This document shows, piece after piece, positions 23,701 to 34,530 of a DNA stretch of 64,000 nucleotides. The number at the start of each line of letters is the position of its first letter. Positions within the stretch are counted from its first letter, which is position 1. The notes beneath the pieces were generated by a model. The model had not been told where the DNA came from. It did no database searches and worked only from the letters and a program-made list of their open reading frames with translations. The DNA comes from Arbacia lixula (lineage: Eukaryota > Echinodermata > Echinoidea > Arbacioida > Arbaciidae). The stretch is from contig OZ022583.1 in the NCBI GenBank assembly GCA_963669155.1, positions 3,951,609 through 4,015,608 on the forward strand, given 5' to 3'. Position numbers and translations under genes: made by a program.

Positions 23701-24600
23701 ATAGAAGGACAAACATTGATCAAGCCAGGTTTTTATATGAACAAAACAATTGTACATAAATAAATGATGTGGGTCAAACCCATGAAGCAATTACTTGATT
23801 GTTCTACATGAGAGGTTAAACATGAGTTCAATGCAATGACCTTAGCTACATGTACATGAATGTCATCATGGTATGTTCTTCTCTAAGTTTAGATGACATA
23901 GTATTGTCATCCTTTATAGAAGGATAAACATTGATCAAGCCAGTTTTTTATGAACAACACCTTTTTCTGTAGCTTCATGTACATCTTTCATGAATATGGC
24001 CTCATCATGTTATGGCGTGAAACATGATTGATTGACAAGGAGAAATTAATTGGATATTTGCTGTGTAGCTTTTTGTGATTAATGTGGTTATGACTTATGA
24101 CATGTTTTGAATTTTCCAATGCTGTGAGATTTGCGTGTCATTTCTGTAAGATGATTGATAGAGATGAGTTATACTTTAATCCATCAATTTGTTTTAAATA
24201 TTGCTGCTAAGACATGTGTCAAAACCTTGTGATATACAGAATTATTAAATGTCATGTAATTTGCAGCCTGAAGGCCGATTTGAGTTCAATATACGATAAG
24301 AATAGGTTGACACACAATTTATATAAAAAGGTCATTACTACACTGTAGGGGTATGTGTAGAATACTTGCACAATACACATTACTTTATCATTCTTGTATA
24401 ATATCATTATTACTATATTATTATTATATTATTATTTTACTACCATACATTTTATGCGCCATTGATTGATTTTTGCACTAGTAATAGACATAAAATGCAA
24501 AGTGCATAATTTTGAAAATCAGATTTACATTTTCCTTAGTTTCCTAAATATTGACTGATTATATTGATTGTTATTTTCTCTATCTCTCATTCCTCCACAG

Positions 24601-24717
24601 TTCACAGTATAGACACAACTCAAGCCATGTTCCTGCCTATAGGGGCTTCCATCTCCCTACTTGTCATGTTCTTCTTCTTCGATTCCATGCAGATGGTATT
24701 TGCAGTGTGCACAGCAG
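24601..24717 (+). CDS. SPPL3: SPPL3 exon 3: [19 protein letters not shown] helix
   Basis: The acceptor is CTCCACAG and the donor GTATGT. The exon encodes [20 protein letters not shown] and then [19 protein letters not shown], residues 58-96, close to the human sequence at the same place. The FLPIGAS...FFFFDS segment is one of the most conserved SPPL3 signatures and forms the second membrane helix and its exit. The exon lies 15 kb from the previous one and 13.9 kb from the next, the two largest introns of the gene. A dispersed repeat starts within about 80 bp of its donor. Confidence 0.97.
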
Positions 24718-24799
24718 GTATGTACAGCTTCCCCACATGTGTGCTTCTAGCCTGCGCTCCAGGCTCTTTCATATTTCCCTTTAATTCAAATGATCGTAA

Positions 24800-25030
24800 G
24801 TGTATAGGGGGGTCACCAGAAAATCTTTTATGCATTGCTCGTAACGGGCAGAGTGTCACTTTTTGTCACATATCTGTGCTGGACGCGTGGTACCCAACTA
24901 CCCAGCTCATAGAAAGCAAAAACAAAAAGAATAATAAGACTGATACTGAGGTAATGCGAGGTGCAGTTAATTAACGCGTGGCTCACAATTGCCCTACCTT
25001 ACACATAGTGTTTGCGCTACATGATTTACA
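24800..25030 (-). repeat. 230-bp dispersed repeat, copy 1 (reverse orientation)
   Basis: Matches 37685-37915 and 43316-43470 in the opposite orientation: shared words include ACCAGAAAATCTT / AAGATTTTCTGGT, GTGTCACTTTTTGTCA, TTGTGAGC(C/A)AC and GCGCAAACAC. Begins about 80 bp after the exon 3 donor. Class unknown. Confidence 0.7.
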
Positions 25031-25149
25031 CACTTTGGATCGTCCTGAGGCTGTTTAACATTTCTACTTCAAACAATCACAAGTGTTTATTCGGATCTAG
25101 CTCAGAGTAGCTCAGGACTTCATTTCAATTGCCATGAAGTTGAGAAGTA

Positions 25150-25206
25150 TACTGTTTCTGCTTTTATTGAAACCAACTTTTCTTCAGGGTGAATTTATCC
25201 CTTTAA
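25150..25206. repeat. Truncated end of the AGTTCACCCTG MITE family
   Basis: CTGTTTCTGCTTTTATTGAA, ACCAACTTTTCTTCAGGGTG and AATTTATCCCTTTAA correspond to the right end of the elements at 30996, 35904 and 45846. The left arm is missing. Confidence 0.7.
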
Positions 25207-25439
25207 TCTAATCAGATACGAATGATTATGCCGTAAAGTCTAGAGAGTGACGAGTGATATGTCGGCACTTTTAAAAAAAAGTCTGCAGCCCTGTAACTAG
25301 GCTAGCAGCAGAGTTGAGGAGCTGCGAAGGGATACCAGTATAATGGGGTGACAGGGATAAGTGTGAGGCTGAGATGAGAGCAGAGGAATGTGGTAGATGT
25401 GGGATCATTCAGCCAGTCAATCAGCATCAGCTCAGCTGT

Positions 25440-25990
25440 TCAATCACATGGCAGCCCTCCATCCACGTTCACACTTCACATCCAAGATTAATGCGACAAA
25501 AAAGTGGGACATAATCACATAATACCAATCATCTTCTACCCCATTTTAATTTTTTTACATTATTCAAATCAAAAGGAAGTACGATAACAGTGGGTAATAT
25601 TCACAATCACATTCTCATATTACCAATTAGATGCTAACGCATTGTATGTTAATGTTTCTAAATCATTAAAATCAAACGGTAGTCAATAAAAGTAGGAAAC
25701 TGAACCTATAATATCACAGCTTCATGACTGAGTTCACACTTCACACCAGAGATTAATACATCATATAAAGTGCGACATATTCACAATCACATTCTCATAT
25801 TACCAATCAGGTTTTTACCCCATTGTACCGAACAGTCAGTTTTTAGTGAATCACTCAAATAGAAGTTAGTATGAGCAGGGAGATATAGGGAGGTCATAAC
25901 CTACATCTCACTGTTATGATAATAGAGAGAAAGTGAGCCTAGATGTAGGTGATATCACAGCCTCATGACTGAGGTACCAGTTCGCCTCCA
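25440..25990 (+). repeat. Diverged tandem duplication, about 265-bp unit with 130-bp subunits
   Basis: Phrases TTCACACTTCACA, GATTAAT(G/A)C, ATTCACAATCACATTCTCAT, ATTACCAAT(T/C)AG and TACCCCATTTT/GTA recur at 25465-25560, 25600-25680 and 25730-25830, and ATATCACAGC(T/C)TCATGACTG at 25710 and 25950. Confidence 0.65.
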
Positions 25991-26315
25991 AAATAGTTTG
26001 ATCTTCTTTCCCAGCATTGCATCATTGCATTGGTTGTCCCTTTTCTCCTGATAGTTCCCCTTCTTCCTACCTCTGGTAAGAAAGAATTATATTCCACATA
26101 CTAAGAATGTTGCTATATGATTGGTCAAGAGTTGATCACGTGATAAAAGGTAGTTTTGCCCATCGGATCATCTGAGAAGAAAAGTTTGTTACACTCTAGG
26201 TGATAGTACTTTTTGGTTTCGCTGATCTCTTCACTCCTCACAGTCCTAACGCATGATCAATATTTTGAGTACGCACGAAATAAAAGTGTGTTACACTCGG
26301 ACTATCACTTGACTA

Positions 26316-26395
26316 CAACCAGGTCCTAACGTGCGTCCTAATGCGCATCCTAACACGCTTCCTAATGCGCATCCTTATGTGCATCCTAATGCGTG
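26316..26395 (+). repeat. 12-bp tandem repeat, six to seven copies
   Basis: Variants of TCCTAATGCGCA follow one another (TCCTAACGTGCG, TCCTAATGCGCA, TCCTAACACGCT, TCCTTATGTGCA, TCCTAATGCGTG). Confidence 0.9.
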
Positions 26396-26492
26396 TTCCC
26401 CATGGCAGCGGCTCGGGGTTATGTAGAGAAGTATTACTTTTCTACGTCAAATTGTCATTTTTGGTATAGATAGTTGGTTTCAGATGTGAAAT

Positions 26493-26672
26493 ATAAAGCA
26501 AATAATCAACTTTTGGTTTCAGGCAATGAGACGAACTATCACTTCCTCGGAGAGCTGAATGTATACGCTATCTTTCCTCAGCTGCGCTTCGGAAAGATAG
26601 CTACATCCAGATCGCCTTGGAAGTGATAGTTCGTCCCATCACCCTCACCAACGTTGATTATTTGCTTACTAT
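26493..26672. mobile_element. 180-bp foldback element
   Basis: GCAAATAATCAAC near 26497 and GTTGATTATTTGC at 26653-26666, GACGAACTATCACTTCC at 26531 and GGAAGTGATAGTTCGTC at 26618, and GCTATCTTTCC / GGAAAGATAGC near the centre are nested inverted repeats. No coding capacity. Confidence 0.8.
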
Positions 26673-27282
26673 CGGATTGCAGAGGCCATGTGCACTTGAT
26701 ATGAAATGTACATTGTAGAGGCCATGTGCACTTGACATGTAATGTACATGTGAACACAACATCTCCTTTAGATGTGGACAGAGATCGATGTTCATAGTGT
26801 ACTATGTACATTTGAAAAATCTATTTTTTTAAAGATAAGGGATAGTAGTGGTTGGCCATAATCACTGCAGATTTGTTATAATGTGGTTTTGGGGTCATCC
26901 CTGTGAGCAATTTGTCTCAAAAAGGATAAAATTATTGAAATTAAATGAGATTTAGCCCCATGATAACCATTTTGCCATGATGACAGGTCCTGTTATCTTT
27001 TCCACTGCTATCTCATACCTTTGTCCATTGGATGCCAGACAAACTGATGCATCATGGGATTTGAATGTTATGTGCTTGAATGGTTAGGAAATACACACAT
27101 GGCGCATAACAAATTTAAGAGTGTCCACCCTTTGTTTTGTTGTGGTATCAGCCTGTGTTTACTTCTTGTCCATTTAGCCCCAAACATCCATGTACATGTA
27201 TGTGCAAGGAGGTATTTGAATATGGAGTCCTTTGCGAGTATGTACTCCAAGTACCTGTAGAAGCGGGTCTTGTGTATGATTT

Positions 27283-27656
27283 TTAAAGGGCATATACTGT
27301 ACTGTGAAGGCAAAAAAGCCTTCAAAATATAATTGTTAGCAATCTTCTTGGCAATGGTCTTAGATTAACGTATTGTCCATTTTAGAAGCTTGCTGAAAGT
27401 TATTTGCCCTCAGATGATCCACATATGGAGAAATGAGTGATTAAATCACAAATCCTCCAAAATGTTCGGGCCAAACATTTTGAAGATTTAATCATTAATA
27501 ATTAATTACTCCATATGTGGATCATTTGAGGGCAAATAACTTTCAGCAAGCTTCTAAAATAGTCAATACATGAATTTAAGACCATTGCCAAGAAGATTGC
27601 TAACAATTACATTTTGAAGGCTTTTTTGCCTTCACAGTACAGTATATGCCCTTTAA
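27283..27656. mobile_element. Palindromic MITE with TTAA flanks, AGGGCATATACTG family, copy 1
   Basis: TTAA at 27283 and 27653 flank AGGGCATATACTGTACTG ... CAGTACAGTATATGCCCT. Arms of about 180 bp match with few differences through GCCTTCA, GCAATCTTCTTGGCAATGGT, GTCCATTTTAGAAGCTTGC and TTATTTGCCCTCA. TTAA target duplications point to piggyBac- or Kolobok-type transposases as mobilisers (inference). Confidence 0.92.
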
Positions 27657-27699
27657 TTGCAGAGAAAACATGCTGTCCTCTTCTGCACTAGGCCTTAGG

Positions 27700-27890
27700 A
27701 TGATGCATATTCTGGTTTCCGGGCTTTTTGGCATTTTCAATCCAAATTAAAGTTAAATAACTGGGTCTGGCTGCAGTAGACTAATCATTCTCAATTGCCT
27801 GCCCCGGTCACTTGGGACACGGGAGAAAAGAGGAGAATGGGAGAGGAGGTAACGGTAGTCTTGTGACCACTAGACTCTTCTTTTATTTTC
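27700..27890. repeat. CTGCAGTAGACTAATCAT dispersed family, copy 1
   Basis: Contains GGGTCTGGCTGCAGTAGACT and AATCATTCTCA. Related segments occur at 29790-29970, 34900-35030, 40640-40790, 41600-41760 and 46940-47130, in both orientations, each pairing a GACTAGTC or TTAGTCTACT end with a conserved middle. Confidence 0.6.
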
Positions 27891-28194
27891 TCAGTTTGAA
27901 GTTGAAGTATATATCCAAAAGCCTAGAGGTCAGGCTAGACAATGCATCATTCCTGTCTGTTCATGGTCTAGTGCATTTGACCTGTCTGGCACCTTGCTAT
28001 TGCACACTCAATGTCAAATGCAGCACAATGCCACAGTAGGCTATCTGCAATGTACAAAAGTCAATTCTGTATTTACTGTAAGTTATTCTTGCCTCATGCA
28101 TTTTTGTTTACATTTGTTGTGCAAAACTGATTTATCGAAATATTTAGCTGTCCATGGTTAAATAAACATGTAATAAATTTACACTTTACTAGAG

Positions 28195-28408
28195 GTGTGT
28201 ATCTTCTATTCATGACGTCAGTGACCACCTTCAAGGGCAACCTAAAGACATACCTGTAGAATGGTGCTTTTTGACATACAAGTTCATACTTGTATTGTAT
28301 TTTTTTTTCTCTCTCTCTCTTTCTCTTTAATTTGCTCTGAAGCGCCTTGAGCATCTGATTAAGATGGAAAGTGCGCTATATAAATTCTATGTATTATTAT
28401 TATTATTT
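28195..28408 (+). mobile_element. 3' tail of a non-LTR retrotransposon (L2/CR1-like)
   Basis: Ends with GAAGCGCCTTGAGCATCTGA, AAAGTGCGCTATATAAATT and a (TTA)n tail, the hallmark 3' end of L2/CR1-type LINEs and the SINEs that share it. Upstream, TTCAAGGGCAACCTAAAGAC reads FKGNLKTYL, resembling the usual last residues of the reverse transcriptase ORF. Only this 5'-truncated end is present, in the sense orientation of SPPL3. Confidence 0.8.
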
Positions 28409-29090
28409 TGGGTACAATTGCTGAGTTTTGCTGGGAATTGTTTGGCCAGCAGCTCGATCTTGCTATACTGTCCACTTACTGCAACCAAAGCACTTTATAC
28501 AATACATTCAAACAATTGAGAGAGGAAAAAGAAGAACAATGTTACAACTTTAAATTACTAAAGGGATGTTCTCAGAGTCTTTCTGAAGGCAAAAACCCAT
28601 TGCTCATGCATTGATCTAGACTTTTAGGTGTAGTGAACCCTGGTACAGGTAGGATGTCAAAAATTTACCTTGGAACTGCAGTAACCAAAGGGGTGTGCCA
28701 CAATTGCTGAATTTGAAATTTATTCATAGCCTGTAGTCTATTATCCATAGAGCAGATTATGCGGGAGTCGTGCTGCTCAGTATCTGAGTGGGAAAAAAGC
28801 CAGCCCGTAAGTAAGCAGGCTCAGCAAAGAACAAGTTAAGCAATGTAGACCATCTATTTGTAAGTGGTTAATCATTCAGGAGTGTTTTTGAAACGTGGAG
28901 GTCACACCAGGAACTGTCAACATCAAACTCAGAGGATAGACAAGAGGAAATATGGCATTTCCTCTCAACCTCTGCCCCTCCGCCACAGGTACACACTTCC
29001 AGTTAGCGTTCACTCTATACCAGAAACCAAAGACCATGCCTCATTGCATATTTTTAATCGTAGTTAACTACCCCAGTCCCGCTAAGGAAT

Positions 29091-29600
29091 GTGTTGTAAT
29101 TGAAATGGGACTATCAAAGATTGTTATTGATATGGTTAACGCTCTATGTTCCAATTAAAGTCAATACACTGTGCTGTAATTGGAATGGGACTATCAATGA
29201 TTGCTATTGATATGGTTAAGTCTCTATGTTCCAATGAAAGGCAGTATACACTGTGCTGTAATTGGAATGGGACTATCAATGATTGCTATTGATATGGTTA
29301 ACTCTCTATGTTCGAATTAAAGGCAATACACACTGTGCTGTAATTGAAATGGGACTATCGATGATTGCTATATTAAGAGTCTTAACTCTCTCGGCCCATA
29401 GGAAAAGTGTTGTAAATGACCTGCATGGGACTATCAAGGATTGGACTGAGGGGATTAACTCCCTCAGTCCATAGGCAATCTACTGCGTTGTGATTGACAT
29501 AAGACTCTCAATGGATGGTACCGAAAGTGTTAACCCTCTTAGTACTTTGTTGAAATGAACATGGGACTATCAACAATGATTTGTATCGAGAGGATTCACT
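29091..29600 (+). repeat. 80-bp tandem array related to the CTCAGT element
   Basis: Units start at 29091, 29171, 29253, 29335, 29407 and 29485. Each has GT(G/T)(C/T)TGTAATTG(G/A)AATGGGA, CTATCAATGATTGCTATTGA and a junction CTCTCAGTCC(C)ATAGG in the later ones. The first four are nearly identical, the later ones diverged and showing the CTCAGT-element ends. Confidence 0.9.
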
Positions 29601-30995
29601 CTCTCAGTCCCAAAGGCACCTGTATTTGTACATGTTGAGTTTATGTACGTGTTTGTACCTTCCTGATAATAATGGGTTATTAAGGTTTATAAATACTTCA
29701 TATTTGGTATGCGGGTCCCCACTTGAGTGTTGAACACCTTGATGGAGTAGGCAGGGAAAACTAGGTTAATGGACCACAAAAGGTGTAGTCTTGTTCCAAG
29801 CTGCCAGACATTTCTAATCTAAGCTTTACAGTGGGGTCTTGTACTCTTAAGACTAGTCACTACTCACGTCTCATCTTCTCCCAGTTTGACATTAATGTAC
29901 AGAAGAAGTAGAGAGAAATTAGTCTACTTAAGTCAGACATATTTATTATAGATTCAAAGTTAGGAATTTTTACAGTATGGAGATCAGGATACTAGTGGAG
30001 ATTAAAATCCCAATCTTGACAAGATCAACTGATGTAGATGGGAGTATTAGAGTATTGACATCAAGCTATTTAAAAGCCTTCTAGAGAAGAAAAACGGTAG
30101 CCATTTTTTTCCACACAGTTACCATGTATACCTGTAGTTGAAGCCATTTTTTTTTTTTTTTTTTTTGGAGGGGGGTCAATATAGTTTGTCTCACTATTGT
30201 GTTGATCAGATATGTATCCAAAGAATACAGCATTATTCATAGTGCTGATTTGGATGAATGATGATTGGATTGAAGAGCGAGGATGAGATCCTTATCGGAG
30301 CGAGTTTTCGGCTCTGCAGGGGTGTAAAAAATGTTAGACTTTGCACTTGATGCTGCCATTTTAACCCTTTGGGCAAAGGTCAAACATATGGCTTGCGCTT
30401 TTCAATATCACACTGCAGTATGCGTGGTAGAAGTAAAAGGGAAAAGTACTTCTTGTGGAAAAAAGATCAATATTTTCAGATATTCATAACCAATTGTAAT
30501 AATTACGGATTCTGACCTATATATAATCTGCTAGCATATGTCAGGGGGAAAAAATCAATGATTATTTGAGAGGTCTGCTTTTTAAGCCTGGTGTAGTGAA
30601 TATAGAAGTAAAGGGAGAAAAAAAAACCTGTCATGCATGAAGGATATTTATTTTCAGATATATAATGTAGAAATCAATCCCTATTAATGATAAATTATCC
30701 TGGTCTATTCTTGCGAGTTCATGCCAGGGGAAAAAGTAAATGATTATTTGTGAAGTATTGCTCTTCCTCCTGCTTACTCAAGCCTTGTGCTTTCTTTTTT
30801 TGGAGGTCTTCGTCATCTATGCTTTTTCTCAAGTGTTGTTGATGTTTTTACTTTGTTGAAAATAAAATTGAATTGAGTTGAATTTTCAACCCTGATGTCA
30901 GGACACAAACACAATGTGTTATAAAACCTAAGTGGATTTTCTTTCCGGGGCTCTCCAGTTATGCACGAGGGTTTTACTTTGCATTGCGGAAGCAT

Positions 30996-31461
30996 AAAGG
31001 GATAGTTTACCCTGAAGTTATAAAGTTGGTTTCAATAAAAGCAGCAATATGAAGAAAAAAACCCATATTGTTGAAGGTTTGATGAAAATCCGTCAAAGGA
31101 TAAAAAATCGTGTGAGGTGCCCTCCCCTGTGTTGTGTGCTGTATGATTTCATAAATTGCTCTTTTTCTGCTTTTAATGAAGGAATATTTTTTAATATAGA
31201 TACGTGTGTAAAAACATGTTTCTAATATCAAATATACAGGTAAAATTTTGCATATCCTTTTAAGAATATTGACATTTAAAAAAAAAAATGTGTACAACAT
31301 ATAGGAGAGCGCCACAGACGTGACCTCACATAATAAAGACTCTAAAAGGTTACTTTCTAATCCTTTGATTGATTTTCATCAAACTTTCACTTATATGTTT
31401 CTTTCATGTTTCTGCTTTTATTACAACCAAATTAATTTCAGGGTAGTTTATCTCTTGAATC
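30996..31461. mobile_element. AGTTCACCCTG-family palindromic MITE, copy 1
   Basis: AAAGGGATAGTTTACCCTGA, GTTGGTTTCAATAAAAGCAG and GGTTTGATGAAAATCCGTCA on the left are matched by GATTTTCATCAAACTTTCAC, CTGCTTTTATTACAACCAA and CAGGGTAGTTTATCTCTT on the right. Flanks ATAA and TTGA are decayed TTAA. Ends 37 bp before the Tc1-like element. Confidence 0.88.
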
Positions 31462-31497
31462 ACCCTGATCCCCCCATGCACGTATCCATTGCATGTA

Positions 31498-32139
31498 CAC
31501 TTGAGGCCAAAAGTTTACATACACCCATGAAATTCAGTGAAATTTGTTCGCTTGACAAACATCGTAAAATTTACTATATCTTCAGAAATATAAATACTAA
31601 CATGATGAATTTGGTATCAAATGAAAGAGTGTATTCACATGATTGGAATGCCGTTGGGATTAAATTATATTTCACATGGAATTTTCTTTGCAGAAAAAAA
31701 TACATATTTGTTCCAAATGTATTCTATTGTTTGTTATTATATTTTCAAACATTGTTTCAGAGAAATATATTAATGTCAACTCTATGATTTATATCGCTTT
31801 TTCTATCATGATATGTCACAATTGAACAAAAATGTGTAATCTGAAATAGTGAAAAGTGTTGAAAAATAACTAGCACAAATATGAAATGTTTTTGTTGAGT
31901 TTTTATTTTTAATTTGTCTAAAATATGAAGAATTTTTTGGGAAAAATAACAGCTGAATATTTCTCAGCTCCTGATGACAAAGCAATGTGATGAAGGGCCA
32001 TGACATACTCATTTGTTTGATATCAAATTCGTCATGATAGCACAAATGATTTATAAGATACAGTAAATGCCATGGTGTTTGGCAAGTGTAAATTTTTCTT
32101 TGAATATTCTGGGTGTATGTAAACTTCTGGCCTCACCTG
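31498..32139. mobile_element. 642-bp non-autonomous Tc1-like transposon
   Basis: TA at 31496 and 32140 flank ends CACTTGAGGCCAAAAGTTTA plus CATACACCC and (reverse complement) CAGGTGAGGCCAGAAGTTTA plus CATACACCC. This resembles the Tc1/Sleeping Beauty terminus, which carries the same AGTTTACATACAC core. Inverted similarity continues inward for about 150 bp (TTTACT(A/G)TATCTT, GA(T/C)GAATTTG(A/G)TATCAAA). There is no room for, and no trace of, the 340-residue transposase. Confidence 0.9.
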
Positions 32140-32639
32140 TACATGAGTGATTTTCCACACATTTGACAAAGAGAGTGTTGCTATCAAGACAGTGTAGCCT
32201 TGATGGTGTCAGGTGTGAGCTATTCTCCTCCATTATATAGGAAAGCCAGACAACCACCGGTTCACAAGTCATCAAGTCATTCCTGGCTGCACAAATATTG
32301 ACTTTTCTCTGCCATTGACCTTGCCAAGGTCTGGTGGTTACTGCCCATGTGTATGTGGACAAAAAAAAAGAAAGAAAAAAGATGAAAGTGCTAGTGTGAA
32401 GGTAGAACATGAAGGGGAGGAAGAAGAGAAGGAGACGAAGAAATAGAAGGAATTCTCAATAGCAAATTTCCCCTTTGAGACACTTAACCATAGTTTGATG
32501 TTGTGAATGAGGCAATCCACCAGCTTTTCACCATTTTTTCTGAAGCAATGTTGTATTTATCTTGAGGCAGGGTCACTTAAAGGGCATATAAATACATAGT
32601 TGCTGCTAAAGTGTTTTTGCTTTTCATTCAAGGGAGAAA

Positions 32640-32915
32640 CTTGGTGCCTTCTCTTTCATCCTACCCCAACTCTTTCTTTCCCTCTCTTTCTTTCTCTATC
32701 TCTATCTGCCTTTCCCTTTTTTCTCTCTCTTTCCCTTTCTATCTCTCTCTCTCTCTCCCTCTCTCTCTCTCTATCTCTCTCTCTCTCTCTCTCTTTCCCT
32801 TTTTATCTCTCTTTCTCTCTCCCTCTCTCCCCCCCCCTCTCTCTCTCTCTCTCTCTCCCTCTCTCTCCCTCTCTCTCCCTTTCCCCTCTCCCCTCTCTCT
32901 CCCCCTCTCCTCACT
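32640..32915 (+). repeat. CT-rich low-complexity tract
   Basis: TTTC, CTCTAT and (CT)n blocks, about 270 bp, pure pyrimidine apart from a few A. Overlapping open frames here are artefacts of the repeat. Confidence 0.95.
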
Positions 32916-33156
32916 GCACTTGTAGCATGCATCATACATGTACCATGCATTATGTATGAGTGTTCGTTCTGCTATTCTGCTGCTTCCATCCAAGGTGTAA
33001 CAAGCAAGCAAGCAGGGAGTAGAAAGCCTGTGGGGAGGGAGGGCTGGGGAATAGCTGACATTTATCCTCACCTTAGGGTGTCCTCATATTAACAGGAAGT
33101 CTCTTCAGTTCCTTCCTATTTCTCATTGCAACTACCTTCAATCAGTTTCAAGTCTA

Positions 33157-34530
33157 AACCCTCTTAGTACCAACTTATCATAGTCCAGTGTCCATCTCTA
33201 CACAGTTTACTGCCTGTGGGACTGAGAGGTTTAAGTTACTTTACATTTCAGAGTGCAACTTCCTTCAAACCAGTTTAACCCTCTCAGTACTGATTACTTA
33301 TTATATAGTCCCTGTGTCCATCCCTACACAGTTTACCACCTATGGGACTGAACGAGCTAAGTTCCTTCACATTTCTGACTAAAACTTCCTTCAAACCAGT
33401 TTAACCCTCTCAGTACCGATTACTTATAGTCCCTGTCCCTACTACACAGTTTATTGGCTATGGGACTGAGAGGTTTAAGTTTCTTCACATTTCTGAGTGC
33501 TACTTCCTTCAAACCGGTTTAACCCTCTTAGTACTGATTACTTATCATAGTCCCGGGGGGGTCACTCTCCACATAGCCTGCTAGCACCCGCGTCCAGAAA
33601 AAGCGTCGAAAAGGGTCCCGTTTCAGGCACTCCGGCGTCGTCGACGTCTTTGGCAAAAAGGGTTGCATTTCAGCACCATTCGCTGGTAAATCGCCGTTTA
33701 GGGTAGCCTTTTCTCACTCTTCACGCCGTTTAGGGTTGCTAATTTGGTTATGAAGATTACGCCGTTAAAGTGGCTAAGAGAGGTGTCCTTGAGAGTAATC
33801 ATGTTGGCCTTACTTTCAATAACTTCAAAAAATGGAATTTATACCTGTTGTATTTAACATCAATTTAACATCAGTCATCAGTATGGTATCAAATTAATCG
33901 ATTTCAATGTTCACGCCATTTAGGGTATCAAATTAGGGGATTTCCCTGTTCACGCCACTTAGGGTGGCTTTTCTCATGGGTTACGCCCCCGTTACGCCAT
34001 TTAGGGTTGCAAATTTAGGTAATGTAGTTACGCCATTTAGGGTGCATTTCTGAGGTTGTCGGACACGGGTGGGTAGCAGGCCATGTGGAGAGTGACCCCC
34101 CCGGGATCATAGTCCCTGTGTCCATCCCTACATAGTTTACTGCCTATGGGACTGAAAAGGGTAAGTCCTTCACATTTCTGAGTGCAACTTCCTTCAAACC
34201 AGTTTAACCCTCTTAGTACCAATTACTTATCATAGTCCAGTGTCCGTCCCCACACAGTGTACTGCCTGTGGGACTGAGAGGTTTAAGTTACTTCACATTT
34301 CTGAGTGCAACTTCCTTCAAACCAGTTTAACCCTCTCAGTACCAATTACTTATCATAGTCCAGTGTCCGTCCCCATACAGTGTACTGCCTGTGGGACTGA
34401 TAGGGATAAGTTTGTTTCCATTTCTCATCAGAACCACCTTCAATCTGGGAAACCCTCTCAATACCAACCAATCATACCCCAGTGTCTATCCCTACACAGT
34501 TTATCACCTATGGGACCAAGAAGGTTCAGT
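33157..34530 (+). repeat. 121-bp tandem array, seven units, interrupted by a transposon
   Basis: Units start with AACCCTCT(C/T)AGTACC at 33157, 33277, 33403, 33521, 34206, 34329 and 34451. Each holds the CTCAGT-element core ending CTATGGGACTGAGAGG followed by a 45-bp spacer with CTTCACATTTCTGAGTGC and CTTCCTTCAAACCAGTTT. Spacing is 118-126 bp; removing the insertion and its target duplication (562 bp) restores 123 bp between units 4 and 5. Confidence 0.95.
33552..34105. mobile_element. 554-bp inverted-repeat transposon with perfect 8-bp target duplication
   Basis: ATCATAGT occurs at 33544-33551 and again at 34106-34113. The ends are CCCGGGGGGGTCACTCTCCA plus CATAGCCTGCTA and, in reverse complement, CCCGGGGGGGTCACTCTCCA plus CATGGCCTGCTA. 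The interior has six or more copies of a CGCC(G/A)TTTAGGGT word and no transposase. An 8-bp duplication is typical of hAT and P superfamilies; which one applies here is inference. Confidence 0.95.

Larger units (their letters stand above)
9530..24600. other. SPPL3: SPPL3 intron B, 15.1 kb
   Basis: The largest intron. Between the elements listed separately the sequence is AT-rich filler at 10510-11200 and 21720-24560. From about 11.2 to 15.1 kb, and around 21.2-21.7 kb, CpG dinucleotides are visibly more frequent; no promoter or exon can be proven there. Stretch 23340-23960 contains three diverged direct repeats sharing CATGGTAT(T), GTCATCCTT(T)GATAGAA and GACAAACAT(T/C). Confidence 0.7.

Noticed and set aside
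31320-31787. 155-codon plus-strand frame spanning a MITE and the Tc1-like element
   Set aside because: It crosses two element boundaries and does not resemble a transposase.
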